Assembly (NCBI RefSeq): GCF_001976065.1 | Contig: NZ_MNAH01000008.1 | Coordinates: 215,563 to 279,562 of the forward strand | DNA length: 64,000 nt | Reading direction: 5' to 3' | Source: Pseudomonas putida | Lineage (GTDB): Bacteria > Pseudomonadota > Gammaproteobacteria > Pseudomonadales > Pseudomonadaceae | Shown here: in pieces, positions 1-8,172 of the stretch | Layout: each line of letters starts with the position of its first letter | Position numbering within the stretch: the first letter of the stretch is position 1 | Program-made: the position numbers and the translations under genes | Notes under the pieces: generated by a model | The model's input: the letters and a program-made list of their open reading frames with translations, nothing else | Database searches by the model: none | What the model was told of the DNA's origin: nothing

Positions 1-498
1 AAAGGTGATGCCGCTCTCATTGAGCATGTATTTTATCCAGCCGCAGGTTTCGGCCTTGGTGATGGCGGCGCCTTTGTTGGCGAAGTTCTGAAACTCATCC
101 AGAATGACCAGACGCGTTTTACGGCGCTTCAGAGCGGTCAGAATCTGTCCTTCGGCGGATGTCCCTTTGCTGAGCGTGGCAATCCCGAGTTTTTCCAGCA
201 TGGCTTTGGCGACCGAGTTGATGGTCGGGCGGGCGGGCAACTCCAAGTACAGACACGGCAACGATTTCTCGAGTCCGTGGACGGTTAACACGCGCTCGGG
301 CGGGCCCATGAGTTGCTCTAGACGTTTGCAGATGCTGGATTTTCCGGTACCACTTTCCCCCATCATCATCGGGCAGGAGGGGTCGGCGCACTCTTCGGTG
401 GTGTCGATACTGATCAGCACCGTTTCAACCGCATTCTGGTATTGGGCATGCAAGATGGTGTACTTGCTGAACGTTGTTAACGTCGCTTTAATCTCCAT
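1..498 (-). CDS. tnsC: TnsC/TniB-like transposition ATPase (partial, C-terminus beyond window)
   Basis: AAA+ ATPase that in Tn7-like elements links target choice to the transposase. I translated the minus strand from the ATG at 498: 166 residues are open up to the window edge. Walker A is GESGTGKS (residues 47-54) and Walker B is LVILDEFQN (130-138), the arrangement of TnsC/TniB proteins. The start lies 11 nt inside the end of the TnsB-like gene, so translation is probably coupled. The C-terminal part and any TniQ/TnsD-type target selector would lie outside the window. The fold and operon position are clear; whether it is closer to TnsC or TniB cannot be told from this fragment. Confidence 0.85.
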   Translation of the reverse strand, partial: MEIKATLTTFSKYTILHAQYQNAVETVLISIDTTEECADPSCPMMMGESGTGKSSICKRLEQLMGPPERVLTVHGLEKSLPCLYLELPARPTINSVAKAMLEKLGIATLSKGTSAEGQILTALKRRKTRLVILDEFQNFANKGAAITKAETCGWIKYMLNESGITF

Positions 499-2425
499 TT
501 CTGCAGTCCTCGATGTACACCGCTTTCAGGCCCGTTCCGCTGGGCGGTTCGGGTGACCTGGAGTCCAGCGGTTTGAGTTTGGAAGTGGTGGGCGTTTTAC
601 CCTGATTTTTTGCGGCTTTCGCCGCGGCTTTGCGGCGCTCTTGTGCCTGGCTTTTTTTGCGCAGGAAGAACTCCTTCTCGATCTCCTTGATGTTCTGCCG
701 GATGCGTACCAGGGCTAAACACCCTTGGTCAGCGGAAAATTCTTTTTCCTCAGCCGCGATGGCGTCCCTCACCAAGCGGTGCTCGTAGAGGCTCAGGCCA
801 TTCTGGTAAAGCGGGTCGCGGGCGTCGGCGGGTATCAAGTCATCGGGGCGATCCGGGTGGTGGACCCAAACCTGCCCCAGATCCGCGATGTCGTACAGGA
901 CGATTGCTTCCTGCCGCGGTTTCAGATCATGCGCGAGCTCCGCCAACCCTGGGCCGCTCCACTGCAAACGATCAAAACCGACGATGCCATGATTGATTCT
1001 GCGGTGCTTTGTCGACCGCAGTGCTGCATTCAACTCCTTTTCTGAATACTTAATCGGCGGCAATTGCCGGGCCATGGCTTTGGTCCAGCGGGCATTTGGC
1101 GAGAGTGTTGTCCGTCCGCGCTTGAGCGGATGGGTGTGGTAGACATTCTCCAGCCAGTCTTCAAAAGCCGCCTGCAGTTGTTCAATGGTCAGGCAGGCGT
1201 GCGCCGCCGAGTCATACTGGCCACATTGCTCGGGATTGGAAAACGTGGTGCCTGGCAGGCTGTGGAAAAACGAGTTGATCGTATTATTAAAAGCTTCGAT
1301 GTGGGGACGGGCATCGGGCACACCAGGTGGCGGTAAAACCAGTTGAATGCCCAAGGTTTTGGCCGTCGTTTTGACATTGATGTTGTTATTTTCGCTTCCG
1401 CGATCCCCACTGAGTTTGACCAGCTTGCCGCGCTCCAATTCTTCGCCGGGCACGTCTAGCAGCGACATGCGCAAACATTTCAAGGTTTTCCCGGCGCACG
1501 GAGGCATCAGGGACAGGTCGTGGCCGATGATTTTGCCGCTCTTCACCTCGATAATTGACTGCAAATGGGTCACCTTGCCCAACAAGTTGCCCTTGTTATC
1601 GACGATCATGACGTCGCACGGCGTTTTACAGTCAATTTCACCCTCGTCCAACAGGTACTCGGGTTCTTCCCAAGCCGGTCCGAACTTGTTGTTGTCTGCC
1701 GCCGCTTTGGCGCCCAAGCGCAGCTTGTCGGTGCGATAGTGACACTGGCTTTTGATGACGCGACGCACGGTGGAAAGAGACGGTGGGCACAATGCGCTCG
1801 CCTGGGTGCGGCTGCGAACGATATTGTCATTGAGGATGGCGCCTTTGATTAACCCATGGACGGCCTTGATACTGTTTTTCTGCGTTGTGAGGTATTCCTC
1901 CTCAATCACGCGCAGCATGATGCTGCGCACGGCTTCCGAGGTCTGTTTGCCACGCGGAAGGTCACTTTTCTGTTTGAGCAACGACCAGGGAGACCAGTTG
2001 CCCTGTTTGCTTAAACTCATCCACCTCCACACGGTGGTGTATCCGGGGGCCTTCGCTTCACCACGTGCGGCCGCCAGTGCCTCTAACTTGGCGACACAAG
2101 CTGCGCGGGGCAATGTCCCCTGGAATTGGTTACGCATGGCCTGCACGAAATAGTCCTTACGTTTCGCCTTTTCCACGTCGGGTTCGCTCGAGTCGACAAA
2201 GCGTGCCGCGGCAGACCGCTGGATCGGCGGGGATTCGGCCAACACGATTTGCCTTTTCCGCTGTAAGGCGTCCAGGTCTTCCGGCGTGAGGAATACGGTG
2301 CGCGAGCCCTGGGTGTCGCGAAACGAAACGAGTTCGCGGGTGATGTTAATCACCTCATACAGCCGGCCGTCGTCCATCCGATAGCGTCCGCCGACGCCGG
2401 GCGCGGGCACGCGCAGCGGCTTCAT
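488..2425 (-). CDS. tnsB: TnsB-like DDE transposase
   Basis: Catalyses 3'-end strand breakage and joining in Tn7-like transposition. The 645-aa protein has an RNase H-like integrase core with visible DDE residues: Asp in GEIDCKTP (about residue 263), Asp in LSGDRGSEN (about 340) and Glu in RPHIEAFNN (about 377), followed by a basic C-terminal tail as in Mu/TnsB-type transposases. The N-terminal 60 residues form a small beta-rich domain (RYRMDDGRLYEVINI) similar to the start of the 290-aa protein upstream in the operon. Its ATG overlaps the stop of tnsA by 4 nt (ATGA), and its own end overlaps tnsC by 11 nt. The length is near that of Tn7 TnsB (702 aa). Confidence 0.9.
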   Translation of the reverse strand: MKPLRVPAPGVGGRYRMDDGRLYEVINITRELVSFRDTQGSRTVFLTPEDLDALQRKRQIVLAESPPIQRSAAARFVDSSEPDVEKAKRKDYFVQAMRNQFQGTLPRAACVAKLEALAAARGEAKAPGYTTVWRWMSLSKQGNWSPWSLLKQKSDLPRGKQTSEAVRSIMLRVIEEEYLTTQKNSIKAVHGLIKGAILNDNIVRSRTQASALCPPSLSTVRRVIKSQCHYRTDKLRLGAKAAADNNKFGPAWEEPEYLLDEGEIDCKTPCDVMIVDNKGNLLGKVTHLQSIIEVKSGKIIGHDLSLMPPCAGKTLKCLRMSLLDVPGEELERGKLVKLSGDRGSENNNINVKTTAKTLGIQLVLPPPGVPDARPHIEAFNNTINSFFHSLPGTTFSNPEQCGQYDSAAHACLTIEQLQAAFEDWLENVYHTHPLKRGRTTLSPNARWTKAMARQLPPIKYSEKELNAALRSTKHRRINHGIVGFDRLQWSGPGLAELAHDLKPRQEAIVLYDIADLGQVWVHHPDRPDDLIPADARDPLYQNGLSLYEHRLVRDAIAAEEKEFSADQGCLALVRIRQNIKEIEKEFFLRKKSQAQERRKAAAKAAKNQGKTPTTSKLKPLDSRSPEPPSGTGLKAVYIEDCRNGD

Positions 2426-3081
2426 ACTGCCCTCTGCTGGACGAGCGAATGGCGGTTCAGGGGCTGGTTCAGGTCGGTGCTCAGCTCGCCGCGAAACAAC
2501 CCGCGGTAAACGGCCCGCAGGCTCGGTGGGTAAGTGCTATTGAGCAATTCGCCCAGGGTGAAACAGCGTGGGTAGCGGGACAGGAAATCGACGAGGTAGG
2601 CCTGTTCCCGGTCGTTAACGCCGAGGCCATGAAAGTACAGGTAGCGCAGGTTGGCAAAGGCCGGGGGCGACGTGAGCTGCTGTTTGTCGGCGCGCCGCCA
2701 CTCGATCTTCCAGGTCTGACACTGCGCCGCGAAACTCTCGAGTTTGAACCGGGTGGGCTCCTTCAACTGTTGGAAGTCCGATTTGACCTCGGTGAAGTGG
2801 TTGGCCGCTTGCTCGTGCAGCACGAAAAAGTCGGGGGTGTAGCGCATCAGCCCGCGTTCGGTTTCCCAGGTGAAGGTGTAGGGCTGAGGGTAATAGGCAA
2901 TCACATCGGGGTCCCATTCCAGCCACACGCAGTACGCTGCCTCCACCGACCCTTCGCACAACACGACGTTGTGGTTTTTCTGCGACGGGAAAAAGATCGT
3001 GTAGTAACCCGGCAGTCCGCGATGAATGTCGCGCACCGGCGCACGATTACCTGCCAGCCACGCCTGTTCATTCCACATCAT
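2422..3081 (-). CDS. tnsA: TnsA-like transposon endonuclease
   Basis: Cuts the 5' ends of the transposon so that TnsA+TnsB give cut-and-paste movement. The frame is open from 3150 (242 aa), but the ATGATG at 3081/3078 just after a GAGGTGG motif is the better start (219 aa) and makes an 11-14 nt overlap with the upstream gene. Catalytic features of the restriction-like fold, numbered in the longer version: Glu in CEGSVEAAY (66/70), Asp in YTPDFF (107), and Glu/Lys in TEVKSD (121/123). The C-terminal half resembles the TnsC-contacting region of TnsA. The active site looks intact, so simple insertions are expected rather than cointegrates. Confidence 0.87.
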   Translation of the reverse strand: MMWNEQAWLAGNRAPVRDIHRGLPGYYTIFFPSQKNHNVVLCEGSVEAAYCVWLEWDPDVIAYYPQPYTFTWETERGLMRYTPDFFVLHEQAANHFTEVKSDFQQLKEPTRFKLESFAAQCQTWKIEWRRADKQQLTSPPAFANLRYLYFHGLGVNDREQAYLVDFLSRYPRCFTLGELLNSTYPPSLRAVYRGLFRGELSTDLNQPLNRHSLVQQRAV

Positions 3082-3940
3082 CCACCTCTGCGCCCGGCGC
3101 CGAATTTTGTTCGCGGTCAGCCGTGGCCCACAACCCCGGGGCACGCTCAAGCGCGGCGCGTTGCAGGCGCGCGAGGTCGCTGACCGGCTGCTCAGGCTCG
3201 GCCCGCAGTGTTCGGCCGATCAGGAGTGAGTGAAGCGGCATGTCTAGCGTGCCGAGGAAGGCCACGGCGGGCACCTTGCGGCGGTCGCCGCCAGATGCGG
3301 CCGCGCAGTGGTTGCGGTGGGCCGCCAGCCAGCGCTGCTCGCTCGCCTTGCAGCGCCCGATGGCCCCGGCGTCATCACACAACCTCGACGCCTGCGCATA
3401 GATTTTACGCAGGATCAGGGAATGTGCCTGCGTCACCGCCGAAGTGTTCAGGTAGTACTGGACCGCATCGAGGATGATCGAGCGCGCGGGCGCCGTCATG
3501 GGGTAGCCCAGCCGGGACAATTGCGCCTGGATCCACTCCAGTTGTCGGGTGCAACGACACGGGTCGAGGTTCGCCGCGCCGTTACCCCGAGGCGCAGGGC
3601 CCGGTGCCTCGCGCCAGCGGACAATGGGTTGTCGGCCCCTCTGCCACCGCGGGTCCGTCGCTGCGATCAGCTGTTCATGGGCGCGCCCTTGAGGCCTTCC
3701 CGGGCTGGACGACGGCTCCCGAGGATCCGGTTCACGCCGATCTTGGAGGGACGAGCGCCTGAGGACGATCAGGTCCTTCTGCACAATCATCTGCAGTGCT
3801 TCGGCCTGGGTGAAGGTCAGGCATCCTCCGTCCAACAGGTCCTGCAGACGCACGCAGCTCGGGCTGAGGTTGGCCAGCCGGTACAGCCTGCCGCCGACGC
3901 GGTACACCACCGGCTCGTGGCGAATATCGAACGTGTTCAT
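3068..3940 (-). CDS. Unknown first gene of the Tn7-like operon
   Basis: No recognised family. The start is the ATG at 3940, preceded by a strong GGAGACAGGAG ribosome-binding site; the frame is open further upstream to 4108 but without a better signal. It encodes 290 aa. Residues 1-60 (VVYRVGGRLYRLANLS then LQDLLDGGCLTF) resemble the N-terminal domain of the TnsB-like protein of the same operon, suggesting a shared DNA- or protein-binding module. The C-terminal two thirds are helical and Cys/Arg-rich, with no motif I can name. It overlaps tnsA by a few nucleotides, so it is co-translated with the transposition machinery and is probably an accessory or target-related factor. That role is inferred only from position. 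Confidence 0.7.
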   Translation of the reverse strand: MNTFDIRHEPVVYRVGGRLYRLANLSPSCVRLQDLLDGGCLTFTQAEALQMIVQKDLIVLRRSSLQDRREPDPREPSSSPGRPQGRAHEQLIAATDPRWQRGRQPIVRWREAPGPAPRGNGAANLDPCRCTRQLEWIQAQLSRLGYPMTAPARSIILDAVQYYLNTSAVTQAHSLILRKIYAQASRLCDDAGAIGRCKASEQRWLAAHRNHCAAASGGDRRKVPAVAFLGTLDMPLHSLLIGRTLRAEPEQPVSDLARLQRAALERAPGLWATADREQNSAPGAEVDDVE

Positions 3941-4474
3941 CTCCTGTCTCCTCTGAATCGCACAACGGGTGGCCGGGATCAGGCCGCCCCGCGGCCTGGG
4001 GACGAAAGGGGCGGCGGCGCACCGCCGCAGCGGCCAAGCCCCCTGGGAATTCTGGACGCGAAGGTCGCGGCTGAGCGCGACGGCATCGCGTGGGTCGTTT
4101 GTCATCACCTGGCGAGGGGCTGACGCTCAGCGGAAACGGCCGGGTGGCGTCGTGCGTCATGGGCGGGCACAGCCGATCCCCGCATTAAACCGGACCGTGC
4201 CAACAACTCATGACGCTAGGAAATACCGTACACCCAGTACGGCGGGGGTGCCGGTGATAATTACAAAAAGTAGAAAGGTGCGAAGTCTGGGATTATGAAT
4301 CTTCTTCAAGTGGGAAAAGTGTGTGCGGTCAGCCGCTTGCAGCGTTTATCGCTGCGCGTGTCGAGAGTTCTCGCAAATTAAAAAACGCAGTGTTGCGTCG
4401 CTCGCAACAGTTCCAATTGCACAGGTGTAGGAGGCGTACACTTAAGGCTGGGTTGCTGCTTCGAGGTGACCATC
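3941..4474. promoter_or_regulatory. Divergent control region of the Tn7-like operon
   Basis: This 534-nt stretch has no convincing gene and lies between the minus-strand transposition operon and the plus-strand gene at 4475, so promoters for both must be here. A perfect 6-bp inverted repeat with a 5-nt loop (CCGTAC-ACCCA-GTACGG) lies at 4226-4242 and may be an operator. I could not recognise transposon end repeats (TnsB sites) by eye. Confidence 0.4.
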
Positions 4475-5428
4475 ATGGCCAGGGCGGCGTGTTATGCCGG
4501 GAGAAATCTGCGCATGCGCATGGCGCTGCATGCCTGTGCGCAATACCTGGATATTGAGCCGCAGGCGCAGGTGCTCGCGTGTTGGGCCGAGGGCAAAACC
4601 GGACAGCGGCGGGGCGGTCAACGCCTGGCGCGCTGGCAGGCCATGCTCCAGGGGCTGGCCTATTCCGACACGGTGCTGCGTCTACTGGGGCGGCAAGGCT
4701 CGCCCTTGCAGGGGTTGATCGATCACCCTCTATGGCGGGCGCTGGGGTTCAAGCGCATCACTCGCGGGGACATTCAACGCTGGCTGCCGGACACCGAGGT
4801 GCCGGCCATGCGGGCCCGGCATTTGGTCGGTTTACCGTGCACCGCGGTGCTGGAGCGCATCGTCTGGCTGCTGCTGTGGCTACGGGTGACACCGCCGCTC
4901 GATCCATTGCTGCGGTGGTTGCTCTATCGGGCGCTAAAGTGTGAGTTTCCGCGCCTGTTCCATGCGCCGCTGTGGAGAGCGTACCGCCACGAGTTGCGCC
5001 GGTTGCTCCGCGATCGCCTGTCAGCCCTGATCGGCGACCAAGACTGTTTTGACCCCACCTGGTATGAGGCGGAGCAGGCGCTGGATCAGGTTGTGCAATT
5101 CTGGTCGTTGCTGCGCGCGTGGGGTATGGGCACGCCGCTGTTTCGTGATGAAAGCCAGTGGTGCCTGTTCTGCGGCGTGTGTGATTGCTTATCCAAGCAA
5201 CGCCTGCACCTGGTGTTTAACCAGCTGTCTCTGTTTAATCGGGAGCGCGATTCTATATTCGATTTCTACACTCTGCGCTGGCTGTATCAAAAGCTTTACC
5301 GCGCGCGCCATCGCCCAGCCACCCGCGAGACAGCGTCTCCAGTCAGGCGGTCGGCTCGTCAGCGGGCGACCCCGAAGACGGCGGTGGCTGGGCCGCGAGA
5401 CGGCTCTCGCACAGCGCGAGCTCGATGA
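4475..5428 (+). CDS. Unknown 317-aa protein divergent from tns operon
   Basis: No recognised family. The ATG at 4475 follows GAGGTGACC with good spacing; a GTG at 4466 is also possible. The protein is rich in Arg, Leu and Trp, mostly helical, with a hydrophobic stretch near residues 125-150 (IVWLLLWLRV) and a Cys cluster (CLFCGVCDC) near 242-250, followed by a conserved-looking segment with Phe, Tyr and Trp. The last 30 residues are basic and low complexity. Its end overlaps the convergent TnpT-like gene by 86 nt. It is probably an island-specific gene; it is not TniQ-like as far as I can see. Confidence 0.6.
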   Translation: MARAACYAGRNLRMRMALHACAQYLDIEPQAQVLACWAEGKTGQRRGGQRLARWQAMLQGLAYSDTVLRLLGRQGSPLQGLIDHPLWRALGFKRITRGDIQRWLPDTEVPAMRARHLVGLPCTAVLERIVWLLLWLRVTPPLDPLLRWLLYRALKCEFPRLFHAPLWRAYRHELRRLLRDRLSALIGDQDCFDPTWYEAEQALDQVVQFWSLLRAWGMGTPLFRDESQWCLFCGVCDCLSKQRLHLVFNQLSLFNRERDSIFDFYTLRWLYQKLYRARHRPATRETASPVRRSARQRATPKTAVAGPRDGSRTARAR

Positions 5429-6329
5429 TCAGTTGTTCGCGTTGACTGCTACGTTCGCTGAGCAGCGCCGTGACTTCGTGTAATTGTTCTTGGTTAGCCA
5501 GTCGCGCGGCCAGCAATTGCTGGCGCTCCTCGTTCAATTGCTCTACGCGGCGCTCGAGCTGAGCATGGCGTTCGTGCAGGTCACTCGACTTTTGCCGCTC
5601 CAACGCCAACGAGGTCACGAGCGCGTTGACTTCGTCGAAGAGTTCCGACACGCGCCGTTGGGCCTGGATCAGCAACCCTTCGCGTTTGCGGATTTGCTCG
5701 TGGCTGTCCTGGCGAAACTCCTCATGCTGGCGTTGGTCGGCCTGGTAGCGCTCCAGGCCGGCCTGGCGAAAATGTTCAAGGTTTGCCTGCACATGCTGCT
5801 GTGAGGCGCGCAGTTGCTCGATTTGCGCGTCGCGCTCCTTCAGGGTCAGCTTCAGCTCACTCACCTTGCGCCCCGCCTCGCGCCACGCCTGGTCCTTTTC
5901 CGCCCCGTCTTGCGCCTGCTGCTGGCGCAGTTGCTGTTCATCACGCAGTTGCTGGTGCAGTTCTGCCAGCTGCGCTTGCGCTGCCCGGTGCTGTTGCTCC
6001 AGCGCCTGCACTTGGCTCAGCAGCTGCTCTTCGCGCTCGGCACCGCGCGCCTGCTCTTCGCGCAGACTGGCCTGCGCCTGGTCCAGCAGTTCGCTGCGCA
6101 ACGTCTGCACCAGGTTCAGCAGGCGCTGGTCGATCACCGTCGCGGGCGTGGCGTCGGCGCTGGGCGGGGTGCTCGCCTCCAGCTCTTTCAGGTAGCGCGA
6201 GATCGTGCTTTTCGAGCCGGTGTTGCCCAGCTCAACGCGCACCGCGTCGATGCTCGGCCGCCGCCCGCGTCGCAGCAGGGCGGCCCGTGCTTCGCGCACC
6301 AGCGCCAGGTTGATGCCTCCGCGCGCCAT
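5343..6329 (-). CDS. tnpT: KfrA-type coiled-coil DNA-binding protein, TnpT-like (copy 1)
   Basis: The 328-aa protein has an N-terminal KfrA_N-type DNA-binding domain (residues 1-55: MARGGINLAL then VELGNTGSKSTISRYLKEL) followed by about 250 residues of Gln/Glu/Arg-rich coiled coil. It is a paralogue of the protein at 11298-12248, which shares the N-terminus almost residue for residue. Proteins of this build include plasmid KfrA and TnpT, the accessory factor that works with the tyrosine recombinase TnpS in Tn4651-type cointegrate resolution. TnpT is my preferred reading because TnpS-like recombinases are nearby. Palindromes directly upstream (6351-6380) are likely its binding sites. It overlaps the end of the convergent gene at 4475-5428. 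Confidence 0.75.
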   Translation of the reverse strand: MARGGINLALVREARAALLRRGRRPSIDAVRVELGNTGSKSTISRYLKELEASTPPSADATPATVIDQRLLNLVQTLRSELLDQAQASLREEQARGAEREEQLLSQVQALEQQHRAAQAQLAELHQQLRDEQQLRQQQAQDGAEKDQAWREAGRKVSELKLTLKERDAQIEQLRASQQHVQANLEHFRQAGLERYQADQRQHEEFRQDSHEQIRKREGLLIQAQRRVSELFDEVNALVTSLALERQKSSDLHERHAQLERRVEQLNEERQQLLAARLANQEQLHEVTALLSERSSQREQLIIELALCESRLAAQPPPSSGSPADEPTA

Positions 6330-6345
6330 GCGACACCTCCCGATG

Positions 6346-6395
6346 ATTTCGTAACGGGTTACATGACCTGTAATTACAGGCTACAAACGGTACAT
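6346..6395. promoter_or_regulatory. Palindromic operator or resolution site upstream of tnpT copy 1
   Basis: Just upstream of the TnpT-like start there are two perfect palindromes: GTAACGGGTTAC at 6351-6362 and CCTGTAATTACAGG at 6367-6380. The stretch starting GATTTCGTA resembles the one at 13321, upstream of the intact recombinase. This fits an autoregulatory operator or the core of a recombination site; which of the two is inference. Confidence 0.5.
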
Positions 6396-7366
6396 TCAGC
6401 TCTTGTCTTGCGCCGCTCCTGGCATGGGATAAGTCTGAGTTATCCCCATGTCAGGCGGTTTTTTCGCCCGGCTGGGAGCCAAAAAGCGTACACCGGCTTT
6501 ACGCTTCAGCGTAGTTCGATTTGTGGTTGGGCAGCCGGCACGGGACGTGCGAGGGCGTGTCATCCGGGCGCTGGAGCGGGAGGTCACGCGGGCTCAAGTC
6601 GAACTCGTCGGGATCTTCAGCGGTCTGCCGAAGCGGCGCTCTGCTCACGCAGCAGACGTGGGGGAGGGCGGGTGTTTGCGACGTGTTTGTCCCGCTGATG
6701 TACCCATTGCTGTTGGGTCGTCAGTTGCTGGATCAATCGACCACCCACCATCCTCCGAGCACCCTTTGGCGCCAATTGTGGTAGATCCCATAATGTTCAG
6801 CGTTGATCGGTTGGCTGGCGGACCGCGGCGTGGGCTAGTGGGGCGCGTGCAGTCAGTATCGAAAGGGAACTGGAAGGGGAAAGAGGCGTGCGGGATAGCG
6901 AATACGCCCGTCGGGCGAGGGGGAGCAGGAGGGCAACGTGTCCGTGTTTAGAGGCGCTGTTGCACCGCCGACGTGTGGATTCGTCGACGACTTGACCCTC
7001 GCGGGTGGTGGCTGACGAAGCCGCTTATAAGAAACAATAGACCGAACCTCGCAGCGTACGGAATAGGCTACCAGGGCCTAGCCGAGCCATGTGTGTAGCG
7101 GCGCAACGCCGGCGCGCGCCGTCTCAATCGTGCCGATCGAAGTGGCGGCACAGGGGCTCATGCGCTGCGGGGCGCGCTCCCGGGTCGGCCGAGGGCGTTT
7201 GCCGCCAGCGCCGCGGGCGGCGGGTCGCTACCACTGATCGCTGGCTATTCGCGTTTTGCTTAAGCTCCGAGGCACGCCTGGTGCGGAGCGGCTGTTCGAG
7301 GATCTGCTTCTCGTAAGTCACCTCTCAGCGATTTGCCTTACTGCTGCCGTGTACACGAATGCCGGG
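6396..7366. other. Region without a supported gene
   Basis: About 970 nt between the TnpT-like gene and the ParS-like gene. Short open frames occur (for example 6448-6951 on the plus strand) but lack a ribosome-binding site and have shuffled, low-complexity composition. It may be a decayed remnant of a recombinase that once stood divergent from tnpT copy 1, but I could not read such a remnant. Confidence 0.4.
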
Positions 7367-8017
7367 CTAACCATGCAGTATCCCCGCCACCTCTTCTTCC
7401 GCCGCGCGGCGCACACACTCCGCTGACGATCGCAGTAGGTCTTGCGGACGGTTGCCACCCAAGTAGTGATTGCTCGAAGCGAACCAGAACGCCATGCCCC
7501 AGCCATCCTTTTTTTTCCGCAGCACGTTGATCACGGCGCCGAATTCGGCGGTGGGCCGCAGCTCTGTTGCGTCGCCAAAGGCGAACACTGGGTAGTACTC
7601 CTGGCTCCGGTCACTCACGCTGATGAGCGAGCCGTCGTTCAGCCACACTCGGAGCCCTGCCGCGAGCGCTGCAGGTTCAAGCCCGGTGAGTTGGGACAAG
7701 CCCGCCGAAGTGACCCAGTCGCCGTCTTGCAGGATCAACTGTCGCGCCTCCGCCAACATGGCCGCCTCCCTGAACAAAATACGCAGATTCAGCGTGCTGG
7801 GAGCGTTGCGGCTCGAGGCTGGCTCCTCTGAATCGGCTGCCTGAGGCAGGGCACCGAGAAACACTTGGTTCAAGACGTCGAGGCAATCGAGGTACACGTT
7901 TATTGCGTGCCTGCTCATTGTGGGCAGTTCGATGCGCAAGTGAATGCCCGCTGCCTCTTCATACGTCAGTACGTGCTCGTCTGAACCGCTGTAGACCTCG
8001 ATTTTATTTACAGACAT
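7367..8017 (-). CDS. Protein with ParS/MbcA-like C-terminus
   Basis: The 216-aa protein starts at an ATG preceded by GGAGGCAGC. Its C-terminal 40 residues (WGMAFWFASSNHYLGGNRP then DLL and an acidic helix) resemble the toxin-binding end of Xre/MbcA/ParS antitoxins, where a W-x-LGG-x-xP-x-x-LL pattern is typical. The N-terminal 100 residues are unfamiliar and Cys-poor, followed by a helix-turn-helix-like middle (SAGLSQLTGLEPAALAAGLRVWLNDG). It overlaps the small gene upstream (8008-8172) by 10 nt, so the two form a bicistron. No RES-domain toxin is visible nearby. Function is uncertain. Confidence 0.65.
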   Translation of the reverse strand: MSVNKIEVYSGSDEHVLTYEEAAGIHLRIELPTMSRHAINVYLDCLDVLNQVFLGALPQAADSEEPASSRNAPSTLNLRILFREAAMLAEARQLILQDGDWVTSAGLSQLTGLEPAALAAGLRVWLNDGSLISVSDRSQEYYPVFAFGDATELRPTAEFGAVINVLRKKKDGWGMAFWFASSNHYLGGNRPQDLLRSSAECVRRAAEEEVAGILHG

Positions 8018-8172
8018 GCTGCCTCCTTGAAGGCTCGGCGATGAGGTTTACCAACCGTATTGAACGATAGGTATTTGCCGTGCAGGGTGCGTTGGCGCTG
8101 ACGCAAGGTCGGCCAAGGCCAAAGCCGCTCGAGAAATTCGTCTATGGATGTTACTGCTTCAGTCGCGGTCAT
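8008..8172 (-). CDS. Small 54-aa unknown protein
   Basis: Chosen start is the ATG at 8172 after AAAAAGGGCGTT; the frame is open to 8334 without a better start. The product begins MTATEAVTSIDEFLERLW and has a basic second half. Its stop lies within the start region of the ParS-like gene (10-nt overlap), which implies translational coupling. It could be the partner of that antitoxin-like protein, but it resembles no toxin I know. Confidence 0.5.
   Translation of the reverse strand: MTATEAVTSIDEFLERLWPWPTLRQRQRTLHGKYLSFNTVGKPHRRAFKEAACL

Noticed and set aside
2449..3183. Long plus-strand open frame (244 codons) opposite tnsA
   Set aside because: It is antisense to a clearly recognised TnsA gene and has no family features; high GC creates such shadows.
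6448..6951. Plus-strand 167-codon frame in the gap after tnpT copy 1
   Set aside because: No ribosome-binding site, low-complexity Gly/Arg/Val composition and no recognisable motif.
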